Source of the DNA: JAWVZB01 sp033722375 | GTDB lineage: Bacteria > Actinomycetota > Nitriliruptoria > Nitriliruptorales > Nitriliruptoraceae | Assembly: GCA_033722375.1 (NCBI GenBank) | Contig: JAWVZB010000013.1 | Coordinates: 1-40,830 of the forward strand | Reading direction: 5' to 3' | DNA: 40,830 nt | Shown: piece after piece, positions 5,866 to 13,197 of the stretch | How the letters are laid out: each line of letters opens with the position of its first letter | How positions within the stretch are numbered: position 1 is the stretch's first letter | Translations under genes and position numbers: made by a program | Notes under the pieces: model-generated | What the model was told of the DNA's origin: nothing | Seen by the model: the letters and a program-made list of their open reading frames with translations, nothing else | The model's database searches: none

Positions 5866-7824
5866 GGCGCGGCTGCTCGGCCACCAGTTGCGCCGACCCA
5901 GCAGGGTGGCGATCGAGGGCACCAGGAAGGTGCGGACCACGAACGTGTCGAGCAGGATCCCCGCCGTCGTCGCGAACCCCATCTGCACCAGTGAGTTCAT
6001 CTCCGCCGACATCATCGCTGCGAAGGTGCCCGCGAGGATGAGTCCTGCCGACGTGATGACGCCGCCGGTCAGCCGCGTCGCCTCGCGGACCGCTGCAACC
6101 GTGGAGCGGTCCTGTGCCTCTTCGCGGACCCGACTCATCAGGTAGATGTTGTAGTCGGCACCGAGCGCCACGAGCAGCACGAACAGGAACGGGGGGATCC
6201 ACCATGCCAGGCCCTGCTCGCCGAGGATCCCCTGGAACAGCAGCGTCGTGACCCCGAGCGCAGTCCCGAACGACAGCAGCACGGTGGCGACCATGTAGAT
6301 CGGGGCGACGAGAGACCGCAGCAGCAGCACCAGCACGACGAACACGCCGAGCAGCACGCCGAGCAGGAGGACCCCGAAGTCGCGATCGGCGGCGGCGTCG
6401 AGACCGTTGAAGAAGGCGGTGGTTCCGGTCGCGAACACCGCGGCGTCCTCGAGCGGGGATGCCGACAGCGACAGCTCGGCGATGTCGTCGATGCGGTCGA
6501 TCGCGGTCAGGGACTCGGGCGCGAACGGGGAGCGGTCCAGCCCGATGAACAGGCGGGTCCGGGTGTCGTCCTCGGCGAGGAAGAAATCGAGGCGCTCCTC
6601 GATCTCGGGCATCGCCTGGAGGATCCCCGGCGTGATCACGAAGGGACCGTCCTGCTCGTCAGCGCCGGGGATGAGCGCCGCCAGGTCGGCGTCGCGGATC
6701 CGTGCCACCCCGTCGGCCAGTCCCTCGCGCAGCGTGGCAGCGCCCTCGGCCAGGCGCTCTGCGCCGTCGAGGAGCTGGTCGATGCCCTGCTGGAGCTCCG
6801 CGACGCCCGGCTGCGCCTCCTCGAGTCCGTTCCGGAGCTCGAGGAGACCCGCGTCGACCTCCGCGAGGCCACCATCGAGACGGGCGACCCCGTCGAGCAG
6901 CTCGTTGGTGCCGGCGACGGCGTCGCCGAGTCCGTTCTCGAGCCGTGCCAGAGCTTCGGGCAGCCCCTCGTAGTCCTCTTCGACCTGTTGGCCGGTCCGG
7001 GGATCCTCGCCGGTGATGCGTCCGTAGACCTCGCCGACCTCCCGGAGCGCGTCCTCGTACTCCGGATCGCCCCGCCCCACCGTGAACTCGTCGAACAGGG
7101 TGTCCCAGGCGGCCCGGATGTTCTCCTCGGCGGGGATCGCGACCTCCGTGCGGAGCCGCCCGGCACCGTCCCTGGCTTCCTCGAGCCCACCTCGCAGCTC
7201 CCGGAGCCCCTCCGCGAGCCGGTCGGTCCCGTCGCGGAGCTGTGCCACGCCTTCGAGCAGTCGCTGCACGCCGGCACTGGCCTCGTCCAGCCCGCTGGCG
7301 AGCTCGGGGAGACGGGCATCGATCTCCGCGAGCCCGTCCCGGAGGCGTCGTGCGCCGTCGCGGATCCGCCCCGCCCCGTCCGCTGCCTGCTGAAGCCGGT
7401 CCCCGAAGGCGGTGATCTGCTCGATCCCCTGCGTGCCTTCGACCTCCGGCACCTCGCCGTTGGTGGGCATCGCAGCAGACCGGACCGTGGCGACGACGTC
7501 GAGCCGCTTGAGGTTGCGCGACAGGTCACCGATCGCTCGGAAGGCAGCGGGCTCGGTCACCGGCTCATCACTGTCGATGACGAGGATCACCGGGGCGATC
7601 TCGCCGGGGGGGAAGTGCGACGAGAGGGTCTCGAAGCCCTGGACCGAGGGAGAGTCGGCCGGCAGCTCCTCCAGGGTGTTGTGCGAGAGTTGCATCACGG
7701 AGAGGGCGAGCAGCGGGGGCAGCATGATCACGAGCGCCCCGATCAGCACCCACACCGGGTGGTCGTGAACCAGGCGCGCGATGGTCGCCCAGCGACCGCC
7801 ACGGGTCCCGCTCGCCCCGCTCAC
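5833..7824 (-). CDS. MMPL/RND-type exporter, C-terminal half, with YhgE-like repeats
   Basis: A 663-residue protein equivalent to the second half of a full-length MMPL transporter: one N-terminal helix (WVLIGALVIMLPPLLALSV), a large external loop, then about five helices with the MMPL signature Asp-Tyr in GALGADYNIYLMSR. The external loop (roughly 155-380) is filled with an 11-residue-like pattern of the form GL.EL..GL..L..G (for example LAEGLRELRGGLEEARDGAG), as in YhgE/Pip and related export proteins, predicting long amphipathic coiled coil. Translation starts at GTG 7824, overlapping the stop of the upstream half by four bases (GTGA). The two halves probably form one proton-driven exporter. 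The substrate, a lipid or hydrophobic compound by family, is unknown. Confidence 0.88.
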   Translation of the reverse strand: MSGASGTRGGRWATIARLVHDHPVWVLIGALVIMLPPLLALSVMQLSHNTLEELPADSPSVQGFETLSSHFPPGEIAPVILVIDSDEPVTEPAAFRAIGDLSRNLKRLDVVATVRSAAMPTNGEVPEVEGTQGIEQITAFGDRLQQAADGAGRIRDGARRLRDGLAEIDARLPELASGLDEASAGVQRLLEGVAQLRDGTDRLAEGLRELRGGLEEARDGAGRLRTEVAIPAEENIRAAWDTLFDEFTVGRGDPEYEDALREVGEVYGRITGEDPRTGQQVEEDYEGLPEALARLENGLGDAVAGTNELLDGVARLDGGLAEVDAGLLELRNGLEEAQPGVAELQQGIDQLLDGAERLAEGAATLREGLADGVARIRDADLAALIPGADEQDGPFVITPGILQAMPEIEERLDFFLAEDDTRTRLFIGLDRSPFAPESLTAIDRIDDIAELSLSASPLEDAAVFATGTTAFFNGLDAAADRDFGVLLLGVLLGVFVVLVLLLRSLVAPIYMVATVLLSFGTALGVTTLLFQGILGEQGLAWWIPPFLFVLLVALGADYNIYLMSRVREEAQDRSTVAAVREATRLTGGVITSAGLILAGTFAAMMSAEMNSLVQMGFATTAGILLDTFVVRTFLVPSIATLLGRRNWWPSSRASATAEAEAAS

Positions 7825-8996
7825 GTCGACGTCTCTGGGTCGTCGAACCCGAACCGGTCCGCATGCGTCCGCAGCAGGGGCGCGTCACCGCCGTGCTCGC
7901 CGGCCATCGACAGGTCGGGCCAGAAGAGCCACTTCCCGAACAGCCGCATCAGTGCGGGAGCCAGGGTCAGCGCCGCCGTCAAGGTGATGGCCACCGCGAT
8001 CGCCATGGCTGGGCCCATCGTGCGGAACATCCCGAACTCGGCCACCGACATGGAGGTGAACCCGGCGATGGTCGTGAACGCCGACGAGCCCAATACCGCG
8101 ATCAGCACGAACAAGGTCACGACCAGCGTGCGGCGGCGGGTGCGGCCGTTGACCTCGAAGCCGTGTTCCTCGCCGAGATCGAGCTCCTCGTTGTAGCGGG
8201 CCAGCAGGAACAGGCAGTAGTCGGTGCCGGCGCCGAACACGATCACGATGCTGAAGGTCTCGTACAGCGACGAGACCTCCATGCCGCCCTCTGCCAGCAG
8301 GGACACGGTCCCCAGCGCTACGACGAAGGCCGTGGCGATGGTCGCCAACGGGACCAGGGGGGCGACCGGGGAGCGGAAGACGAACAGCAGGATCACGACC
8401 ACCAGCACGATCGTGATGAGGTGGGTGCTGTTCACGCTCCTGTCGATCGCCGCGGACTCGTCGGCAGCGACCGCTGCGCTGCCTGTGAGCTCGACCGTCA
8501 GCCCGTCCGGATGCTGGGTGTCGTCGAGGTACTCGCGGGTGTCGTGGATGGCCTCGTTCGCGGGCGGCGTGAACGGTGGGACCTCGAGACCGACGAGGAC
8601 GATCATCGCCTGGCCGTCGTCGGCGAGGAGCACGGATTCGAGGTCCTGGTCGTCGAGGTGGGTGGTGACGTCCCCGAACGCGTCCGGAGCCCCGTCCGAC
8701 CGCAGCCAGGAGATCACGTCCTCCGCGTACGCGCGGTCGGCGTCGGTCAGCTCCTCGTCCTCGCGGGCGAGTACGAGTGCGGCGGTCCTGGTGAAGTTGT
8801 CGCGGGGCCAGCCTTCGGCGAGGAGACGGCCGCCCTTGATGGGGGCTGCGTCCGGTTGGAGGAACGCGGTCTCGTCGAACGTGGCGACCTCTTCGAACGG
8901 CGGTGCGGCGGCCCACAGCGCGACGGCGATGACCGCCCAGGTCAGGATCACGGCCCACCACCAGCGCACCGAGAAGCGCGCGAGGCGAGCGATCAC
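7821..8996 (-). CDS. MMPL/RND-type exporter, N-terminal half
   Basis: A 391-residue protein corresponding to the first half of an MMPL transporter: an N-terminal helix (WWWAVILTWAVIAVALWAA), an external domain of about 160 residues, and five helices with the paired signature GAGTDYCLFLLARYNEE. The Asp-Tyr in helix 4 is the proton-relay position in this family. It starts at GTG 8996 with GGAAGG upstream. It is followed by the second half with a GTGA overlap, so both are made in equal amounts from one mRNA. Full-length MMPL proteins carry both halves in a single chain of about 700-1000 residues. The reading frames are clean, so this is a stable two-gene arrangement rather than a frameshift artefact, though a sequencing error cannot be fully excluded. 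Confidence 0.9.
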   Translation of the reverse strand: MIARLARFSVRWWWAVILTWAVIAVALWAAAPPFEEVATFDETAFLQPDAAPIKGGRLLAEGWPRDNFTRTAALVLAREDEELTDADRAYAEDVISWLRSDGAPDAFGDVTTHLDDQDLESVLLADDGQAMIVLVGLEVPPFTPPANEAIHDTREYLDDTQHPDGLTVELTGSAAVAADESAAIDRSVNSTHLITIVLVVVILLFVFRSPVAPLVPLATIATAFVVALGTVSLLAEGGMEVSSLYETFSIVIVFGAGTDYCLFLLARYNEELDLGEEHGFEVNGRTRRRTLVVTLFVLIAVLGSSAFTTIAGFTSMSVAEFGMFRTMGPAMAIAVAITLTAALTLAPALMRLFGKWLFWPDLSMAGEHGGDAPLLRTHADRFGFDDPETST

Positions 8997-9151
8997 GGCA
9001 GGGGCCTTCCGGTGTGAGGGAGACGCCGAAGGGGCGGAACGGGCGGGAGCGCGCCGGAGGGCGCCCCCTGTTTTCTACCGAACGGCGGCCGGCAGCGGGC
9101 GTCGGTGACCGCCACCTTCGTCCGGGTCGTGTGCTCGGCGGAGCGCGCGCC

Positions 9152-9157
9152 TACGTT
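9152..9157 (+). promoter_or_regulatory. Candidate -10 element (TACGTT) of the glycosyltransferase gene
   Basis: TACGTT lies 27 bases before the GTG at 9185. It is the third copy of this exact hexamer upstream of a plus-strand gene in the first 10 kb. Confidence 0.4.
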
Positions 9158-9184
9158 CGCAAGCCCTCCTCCCGCTGGGCTTCC

Positions 9185-10378
9185 GTGCACATCGTCCTGG
9201 TCTCTGGTCCCGATCCCGGCCATGCGCTGCCGGTGCTCGGGCTCGCGGCTGCGCTGCGTCGCCGCGGCCACGACGTGACGGTGGCGACGGGTCGGGATCA
9301 CCGCCCCGCTTGCGAGCGCGCAGACGTCAGGTTCCTCGAGCTGCCGCTGCTCGCCCCGACCCCACACGACGAGGACGTGGGCTTCCGTCTGTGGGGCCGT
9401 GCCGCGCAGATGACGCCCCCCTTCGTCGAGCGACTGAGCCAGCTCACCCCGATCGCCGGGGTCGTCACCGACACGCTGACGCGGACCGGCGCGTTCGCCG
9501 CCGAGTTGCTCGGTGTCCCGTGGATCGAGCTGTCCCCCCACCACCTGATGGAGCCGTCGGATCACCTCCCTCCGATCGGCCTGGGACGGACCCCCGATCC
9601 ACCCTGGTGGCGCCGGTACGACGACGCCCGCCTGCGACGCCGACAGCGCGAGTCGATCGCCGCGGGGGAGGAGGAGGCCAGGGCTGCCCGCCGCGAACTC
9701 GGGCTACCAGCAGCATCCGAGCCTCCGCTCGCCCGTCTGCTCGCCACCGTCCCCGCCCTCGAGTACCCGCGCCCCGATTGGCCCGATGACGCCCACATCG
9801 TCGGGTCACTGGCGGCCGACCCGCCCTGGTCCCCGCTTCGTCTGCCGGCGGGGCGCGACCCACTGGTGGTGGTCACCGACACCACGGCCTCCGGCTCCTA
9901 TCCCTCGATCGCCGCCCTGACCGTGGATGCGCTCGGGGACCTGCCGCTCCGCGTCGTTGCGACGACGGACGAGCAGGTCAGTTCACGGCCAGGTGTGGTC
10001 GTCGGCCGGGGACCGCACGGTCCGCTGCTGGACGAGGCCGACCTGGCCGTGGGGCCCGGCGGGCACGGATTCGTGACCAAGGCGCTCGTCCGGGGGGTGC
10101 CGCTGATGCTGGTCCCGCTGGCGGGGGATCAGCGTGAGACCGCGGCCCGGGTCCGCTGGGCAGGCGTGGGTCGCTCCCTGTCGCGGGGGTGGCTCCAGGT
10201 GGCCGCGGCGGCACGCCGCACGATCCGGTGGGAGGTCCTGCGGGTGCTCGGGGACCCGGGGTACGCCGAGGCGGCGCGGCGTGCAGCGCAGGAGTCAAGC
10301 GGGTTGGGCCCCGATCACGCCGCCGGTCTGGTCGTGTCGCTCCTGGCCGAAGAGCGGTCACCCTCTGCCGGCGGTTAG
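9185..10378 (+). CDS. MGT/GT1-type glycosyltransferase
   Basis: About 397 residues from the GTG at 9185. The conserved N-terminal strand (HIVLVSGPDPGHALPVLGLAAALRRRGHDVTVATG) begins right at this codon, and residues translated upstream look non-coding. It has two Rossmann domains of the GT-B fold. The C-terminal sugar-nucleotide region shows the family block as LLDEADLAVGPGGHGFVTKALVRGVPLMLVPLAGDQ, where His-Gly and the final Asp-Gln contact the donor in GT1 enzymes. It likely transfers a sugar from a nucleotide donor to a small lipophilic acceptor. It stands alone and converges with the DUF488 gene, the stop codons overlapping by four bases. Confidence 0.85.
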   Translation: MHIVLVSGPDPGHALPVLGLAAALRRRGHDVTVATGRDHRPACERADVRFLELPLLAPTPHDEDVGFRLWGRAAQMTPPFVERLSQLTPIAGVVTDTLTRTGAFAAELLGVPWIELSPHHLMEPSDHLPPIGLGRTPDPPWWRRYDDARLRRRQRESIAAGEEEARAARRELGLPAASEPPLARLLATVPALEYPRPDWPDDAHIVGSLAADPPWSPLRLPAGRDPLVVVTDTTASGSYPSIAALTVDALGDLPLRVVATTDEQVSSRPGVVVGRGPHGPLLDEADLAVGPGGHGFVTKALVRGVPLMLVPLAGDQRETAARVRWAGVGRSLSRGWLQVAAAARRTIRWEVLRVLGDPGYAEAARRAAQESSGLGPDHAAGLVVSLLAEERSPSAGG

Positions 10379-10911
10379 AACGGCAGGGGGCGGTCGACCG
10401 CGACGTCGTAGACGATCTGGCCCGCGTCGACGCGGGCCGCACTCGACGGGGCGTGCGGGGTGGTGCTGCCGTCCGGGCCGAGGTGGAGCACGTCGAGCCC
10501 TCGCAGCAGTGCCAGTGCGTCGGACAGGAGCCAGCGATGGCAGCGGGTGGGGTCGGCCTCCGCGCACATCACGGCGACGGTGCCGGCCGCGGCCCGTTCG
10601 GCCAGCTCGTCCGCCGCCTGGGTGAAGGAAGCCGTCGTCATGTGGTCCGCGTAGCCGGCGAGCCCCGGAAGCAGGGCAGGGTGGCGGTCGCCGTCGTGCT
10701 CGTCCCGCTGCCCGCCGAGCCGGTCGCCCTCGAACCGGTAGGAGATCCCGTGCTGCGGCAGCCACCGCTCGAGCTCGCTGCGTCGGAACTGGGGGTGACG
10801 TCGCGAGCCGGGGTAGCGGCGGACGTCGACGACTGTTCCGACGCCAGCCTCACGGAGCAGGGTCGCGAAGCGTCGTGCCGGATGTGCGCTGTGGCCCACC
10901 GTGAGGATCAT
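10375..10911 (-). CDS. DUF488 family protein
   Basis: A 178-residue protein with the DUF488 pattern: N-terminal ILTVGHSAHPARRFATLL, then VVDVRRYPGSRRHPQF, and a later CAEADPTRCHRWLLSDAL block with paired Cys and His residues. The biochemical role of the family is unknown. The conserved Asp-Val-Arg and Cys/His residues suggest a small enzymatic or nucleic-acid-related site. The ATG at 10911 lies exactly seven bases after a TACCGT hexamer, so the mRNA is predicted to be leaderless, in keeping with the lack of a ribosome-binding site. A perfect inverted repeat lies immediately upstream. Confidence 0.88.
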   Translation of the reverse strand: MILTVGHSAHPARRFATLLREAGVGTVVDVRRYPGSRRHPQFRRSELERWLPQHGISYRFEGDRLGGQRDEHDGDRHPALLPGLAGYADHMTTASFTQAADELAERAAAGTVAVMCAEADPTRCHRWLLSDALALLRGLDVLHLGPDGSTTPHAPSSAARVDAGQIVYDVAVDRPLPF

Positions 10912-10917
10912 GACGAC

Positions 10918-10923
10918 ACGGTA
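10918..10923 (-). promoter_or_regulatory. Leaderless promoter -10 (TACCGT) of the DUF488 gene
   Basis: Read on the minus strand: TACCGT, six bases GTCGTC, then ATG. The hexamer-to-start distance places +1 at the A of the start codon. Its first base is the last base of the inverted repeat 10923-10949. Confidence 0.55.
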
Positions 10924-10949
10924 CGGCCCCGGGCGACGCCCGGGGCCGT
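10923..10949 (-). terminator. Strong GC-rich inverted repeat after the DJ-1/PfpI gene
   Basis: ACGGCCCCGGGCG (10923-10935) and CGCCCGGGGCCGT (10937-10949) are exact 13-base complements around a single A. As RNA this folds into a very stable hairpin 17 bases after the stop of the minus-strand gene at 10966. No U-run follows. It abuts, by one shared base, the -10 element of the next gene, so it would also occupy that promoter's -35 region. Confidence 0.65.
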
Positions 10950-10965
10950 GAGCGCTGCGACGTGG

Positions 10966-11475
10966 TCAGGACAGGCGGTCAAGCAGGGCGGAGGTGAAGG
11001 CGTCCAGGTCGTCTGGGTTGCGGGACGTGATCAGGTTGTCGTCCTCGACGACCTCCTGGTCGACCCAGTGGGCCCCGGCGAGCTGGAGCTCGGTACGCAC
11101 CGACGGCCACGAGGTGAGCGTCTTGCCCTCGACCACGCCCGCCTCCACGAGGAGCTGCCCGGCATGGCAGATGGCGGCGACCGGCTTGCCCGTCTCGACG
11201 AACTTCCGGGTGAACTGCGTCGCGTCGTCGGAAAGGCGCAGCTTGTCGGGGGAGTAGCCACCCGGGATCACGAGCGCGTCGAAGTCGTCCACTGCGACGT
11301 CGCCGACCGCCGCGTCCGTGGTGACCGTCGCGTCACCGCGCTTGCCGCTCAGCTCCTGGCCGGCCTCGATGCCGATGACGGTGGTGTCGTGTCCCCGTTC
11401 GCTGGCGGCCTCGTAGGGGTGGGTGAACTCCACGTCCTCGAAGTCGGACGCGAGGATGAACGCGATCTTGGCCAT
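10966..11475 (-). CDS. DJ-1/PfpI family protein
   Basis: A 169-residue member of the class I glutamine-amidotransferase-like superfamily. The nucleophile elbow AICHAGQ places the reactive Cys at about 103 and the adjacent His at 104, and the conserved acidic residue is Glu13 in FEDVEF. A GGYSPDKLR loop follows the family pattern of PfpI and YhbO/YajL-like proteins. Proposed activities include deglycase, hydratase or chaperone functions in stress, and the sequence does not decide between them. I chose the ATG at 11475 because AAGGAG stands at the right distance. The in-frame ATG nine codons upstream has no such site. It is transcribed alone, with a strong inverted repeat after its stop. Confidence 0.9.
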   Translation of the reverse strand: MAKIAFILASDFEDVEFTHPYEAASERGHDTTVIGIEAGQELSGKRGDATVTTDAAVGDVAVDDFDALVIPGGYSPDKLRLSDDATQFTRKFVETGKPVAAICHAGQLLVEAGVVEGKTLTSWPSVRTELQLAGAHWVDQEVVEDDNLITSRNPDDLDAFTSALLDRLS

Positions 11476-11568
11476 GAAGCGGCTCCTTGTTTGCGTCACC
11501 ATTCATCGTGGGGGTGGCGGTGCGCGTCCGTCGCCTGCCGCGCCGGACGACCGCAGGGGTACGAACGT

Positions 11569-12129
11569 TCAGGCGTCCGTGGCGCCGCGGAGGCCGGCCG
11601 CGAAGAGCTCCGCCGTGTCCGCGTCGAGCCCGACCAGCCGGATGAGCGCGAAGCCGCCGTCGTCTCGCACCCAGCGCACGACCTCGTCGGCGATGATCGC
11701 GGTGGCTTCCTCCGCGGGGTAGCCGTAGATGCCGGCGGAGACCGCGGGGAGGGCGATCGAGGTGGCCTCCGCGGCTCGGCCCTCCCGCAGGGCGGCACTC
11801 ACCGCCTCGCGCAGGCGCGGCTCGTTCTCGTCCGATCCCTCGTCGTAGACGGGCCCGGCGGTGTGGATCACGAGCCGGGCAGGAAGCTCGCCGGCCCCGG
11901 TGACGGCCGCCTCGCCGTCCTCGAGCGGGCCGTGCTCCTCGATCCAGCGGTCCGCCTCCTCCTGGATGGACGGGCCGCCGGCCGACGCGAGCGCGCCGGC
12001 GAGGCCGCCTCCGTGCTGCAGCTGCTTGTTGGCGGCGTTGACGACGGCCTCGACGTCCATCGTCGTCAGATCGCCGACGACCGCCTCAACCGTGGTGCCG
12101 TCGATCTCGAGGCGCTCCACCGTCTCCAT
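11569..12129 (-). CDS. Macro domain protein (ADP-ribose binding)
   Basis: A 186-residue protein that is almost entirely a macro domain. VEAVVNAANKQLQHGGGLAGAL is the ADP-ribose site, with the conserved NAAN and glycine-rich loop, and PAVSAGIYGYPAEEAT matches the phosphate-binding loop GIYGYP. Macro domains of this type bind ADP-ribose and often hydrolyse ADP-ribosyl or O-acetyl-ADP-ribose esters; both loops are intact. The ATG at 12129 is preceded by GGGAGGAGG, so the longer upstream reading is rejected. It is divergent from the rhodanese gene, and the two candidate promoters lie 40 bases apart. Confidence 0.93.
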   Translation of the reverse strand: METVERLEIDGTTVEAVVGDLTTMDVEAVVNAANKQLQHGGGLAGALASAGGPSIQEEADRWIEEHGPLEDGEAAVTGAGELPARLVIHTAGPVYDEGSDENEPRLREAVSAALREGRAAEATSIALPAVSAGIYGYPAEEATAIIADEVVRWVRDDGGFALIRLVGLDADTAELFAAGLRGATDA

Positions 12130-12152
12130 GGATCCTCCTCCCGTCGGGTACG

Positions 12153-12158
12153 ACCGTA
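12153..12158 (-). promoter_or_regulatory. Candidate -10 element (TACGGT) of the macro-domain gene
   Basis: TACGGT on the minus strand puts the start near 12146, giving a 16-base leader that contains the GGAGGAGG site. It is divergent from the element at 12199-12204. Confidence 0.45.
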
Positions 12159-12198
12159 GAGGCGGCGGGTCACTTGCCACGGCCGGCGAGGTGGCCAC

Positions 12199-12204
12199 TA
12201 GCGT
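12199..12204 (+). promoter_or_regulatory. Candidate -10 element (TAGCGT) of the rhodanese gene
   Basis: TAGCGT with the predicted start near 12211, followed by AGGAGG and ATG at 12228. A TTGCCA lies at 12174-12179, 19 bases upstream, and is the best -35-like match among these promoters. Confidence 0.5.
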
Positions 12205-12227
12205 GTGGACCGACAGGAGGCCCGTCC

Positions 12228-12656
12228 ATGCGACGGATCACGGTGGCCGACCTGCTCCGGGAGGCCCGCGCCGGGCTCGTTCGGGTCGCCCCCAGGGAGG
12301 CCCACGAAGCCCTCGAGGCCGGCGACGTGCTGGTCGACGTCCGGCTCGCCGCCCATCGTGATGAGCACGGCCACATCACGGGTGCGCTCGAGATCGCGCT
12401 CAACGTGCTCGAGTGGCGGCTCGACCCCGACTCCCCGAGTCGACATCCCGCTGCACCCGCGCTCGAGGAGCGCGTGATCGTGCTCTGCGAACAGGGATAC
12501 AGCTCGAGCCTCGCCGCCCACCGTCTGCAGACGATCGGCTTCGAGCACGCCACCGATGTCATCGGCGGGTTCGAGAGCTGGGTCGCCGAGGGCCTGCCGG
12601 TCTCGTTCCCTCGCCCCGAACACACGACCGGAGGTGCCCGTGGCGAGCACCGGTGA
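12228..12656 (+). CDS. Rhodanese-like domain protein
   Basis: A 142-residue single rhodanese domain. The active-site loop is Cys87-Glu-Gln-Gly-Tyr-Ser (VLCEQGYSSSLAAHRL), with an Asp-Val-Arg strand (VLVDVRLAAHRDEHGHITGAL) typical of the family's first half and VIGGFESW near the end matching the GG.xxW motif. The Cys is kept, so a sulfurtransferase or sulfur-carrier role is plausible; the sulfur acceptor is unknown. The ATG at 12228 follows AGGAGG. The 3' end overlaps the next gene by 17 bases, so the two are likely co-expressed. Confidence 0.92.
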   Translation: MRRITVADLLREARAGLVRVAPREAHEALEAGDVLVDVRLAAHRDEHGHITGALEIALNVLEWRLDPDSPSRHPAAPALEERVIVLCEQGYSSSLAAHRLQTIGFEHATDVIGGFESWVAEGLPVSFPRPEHTTGGARGEHR

Positions 12657-13152
12657 CCTGCGTGAGTCCCTGCGCTGGTTCCTGCTCGCGCTCGCGGGCG
12701 TGACGGTGCTGGCGGTCATCGCCGGCTATCTCTTCGGCCGGGCGACCCCAGAGCGGGCGGCCGGAACCCTGATCGACGACTTCGTCGTCACCGAGCCGGT
12801 GGGTGAGCCCCCGGGTGACGCGGCGGCGCCGACCTCCGGCGAGGTCACCGCCGCCCCGGGCTGCGGTGTTCGGGAGGAGCCACTAGCTCCAGCCGTGCAG
12901 GTCGCGAGCCTCGACGCCGGGATCGTCGTGATCCAGTACCGGCCCGGGGAGCTCGAGAGCGAGCAGGAGGTCGTGCTCACGCGGATGGTGGAGGCGTCAC
13001 CCGAGTCCGCGGTCCTGGCCCCGAACCCGGATCTCGGGAGCCCTGTCGCCGTGACGGCCTGGGGGCGACGGATGCCGCTGGCGGAGGCGAACGAGCAGCT
13101 GATCTCGGCGTTCCTCACCGCCCACGGCCGCAGCGCCGCCTGCACGTCCTGA
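12640..13152 (+). CDS. DUF3105-like membrane-anchored protein
   Basis: About 170 residues starting at GTG 12640, with GGAGG seven bases upstream inside the rhodanese gene. One N-terminal helix (FLLALAGVTVLAVIAGYLF) should anchor it in the membrane with the rest outside. The C-terminal half (GIVVIQYRPGELESEQE, LAPNPDLGSPVAVTAWGR, LISAFLTAHG) follows the end of DUF3105 domains. The usual N-terminal PP.SG.H block of that family is missing, replaced by a Pro/Ala/Glu-rich linker, and a lone pair GCG plus a late Cys remains. It may be a shortened or divergent member. Function is unknown. Confidence 0.6.
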   Translation: MASTGDLRESLRWFLLALAGVTVLAVIAGYLFGRATPERAAGTLIDDFVVTEPVGEPPGDAAAPTSGEVTAAPGCGVREEPLAPAVQVASLDAGIVVIQYRPGELESEQEVVLTRMVEASPESAVLAPNPDLGSPVAVTAWGRRMPLAEANEQLISAFLTAHGRSAACTS

Positions 13153-13185
13153 GCGCCGTTGGGCGCGCCAGAAAGCAGCCCTCGG

Positions 13186-13191
13186 TAGGGT
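13186..13191 (+). promoter_or_regulatory. Leaderless promoter -10 (TAGGGT) of the ATP-grasp gene
   Basis: TAGGGT, six bases GCGACC, then GTG at 13198. The spacing puts +1 at the first base of the start codon. There is no ribosome-binding site. Confidence 0.55.
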
Positions 13192-13197
13192 GCGACC

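Noticed and set aside
10189..12159. 656-codon plus-strand ORF
   Set aside because: Runs antisense to the DUF488, DJ-1 and macro-domain genes, each with clear family motifs. No domain in this frame.
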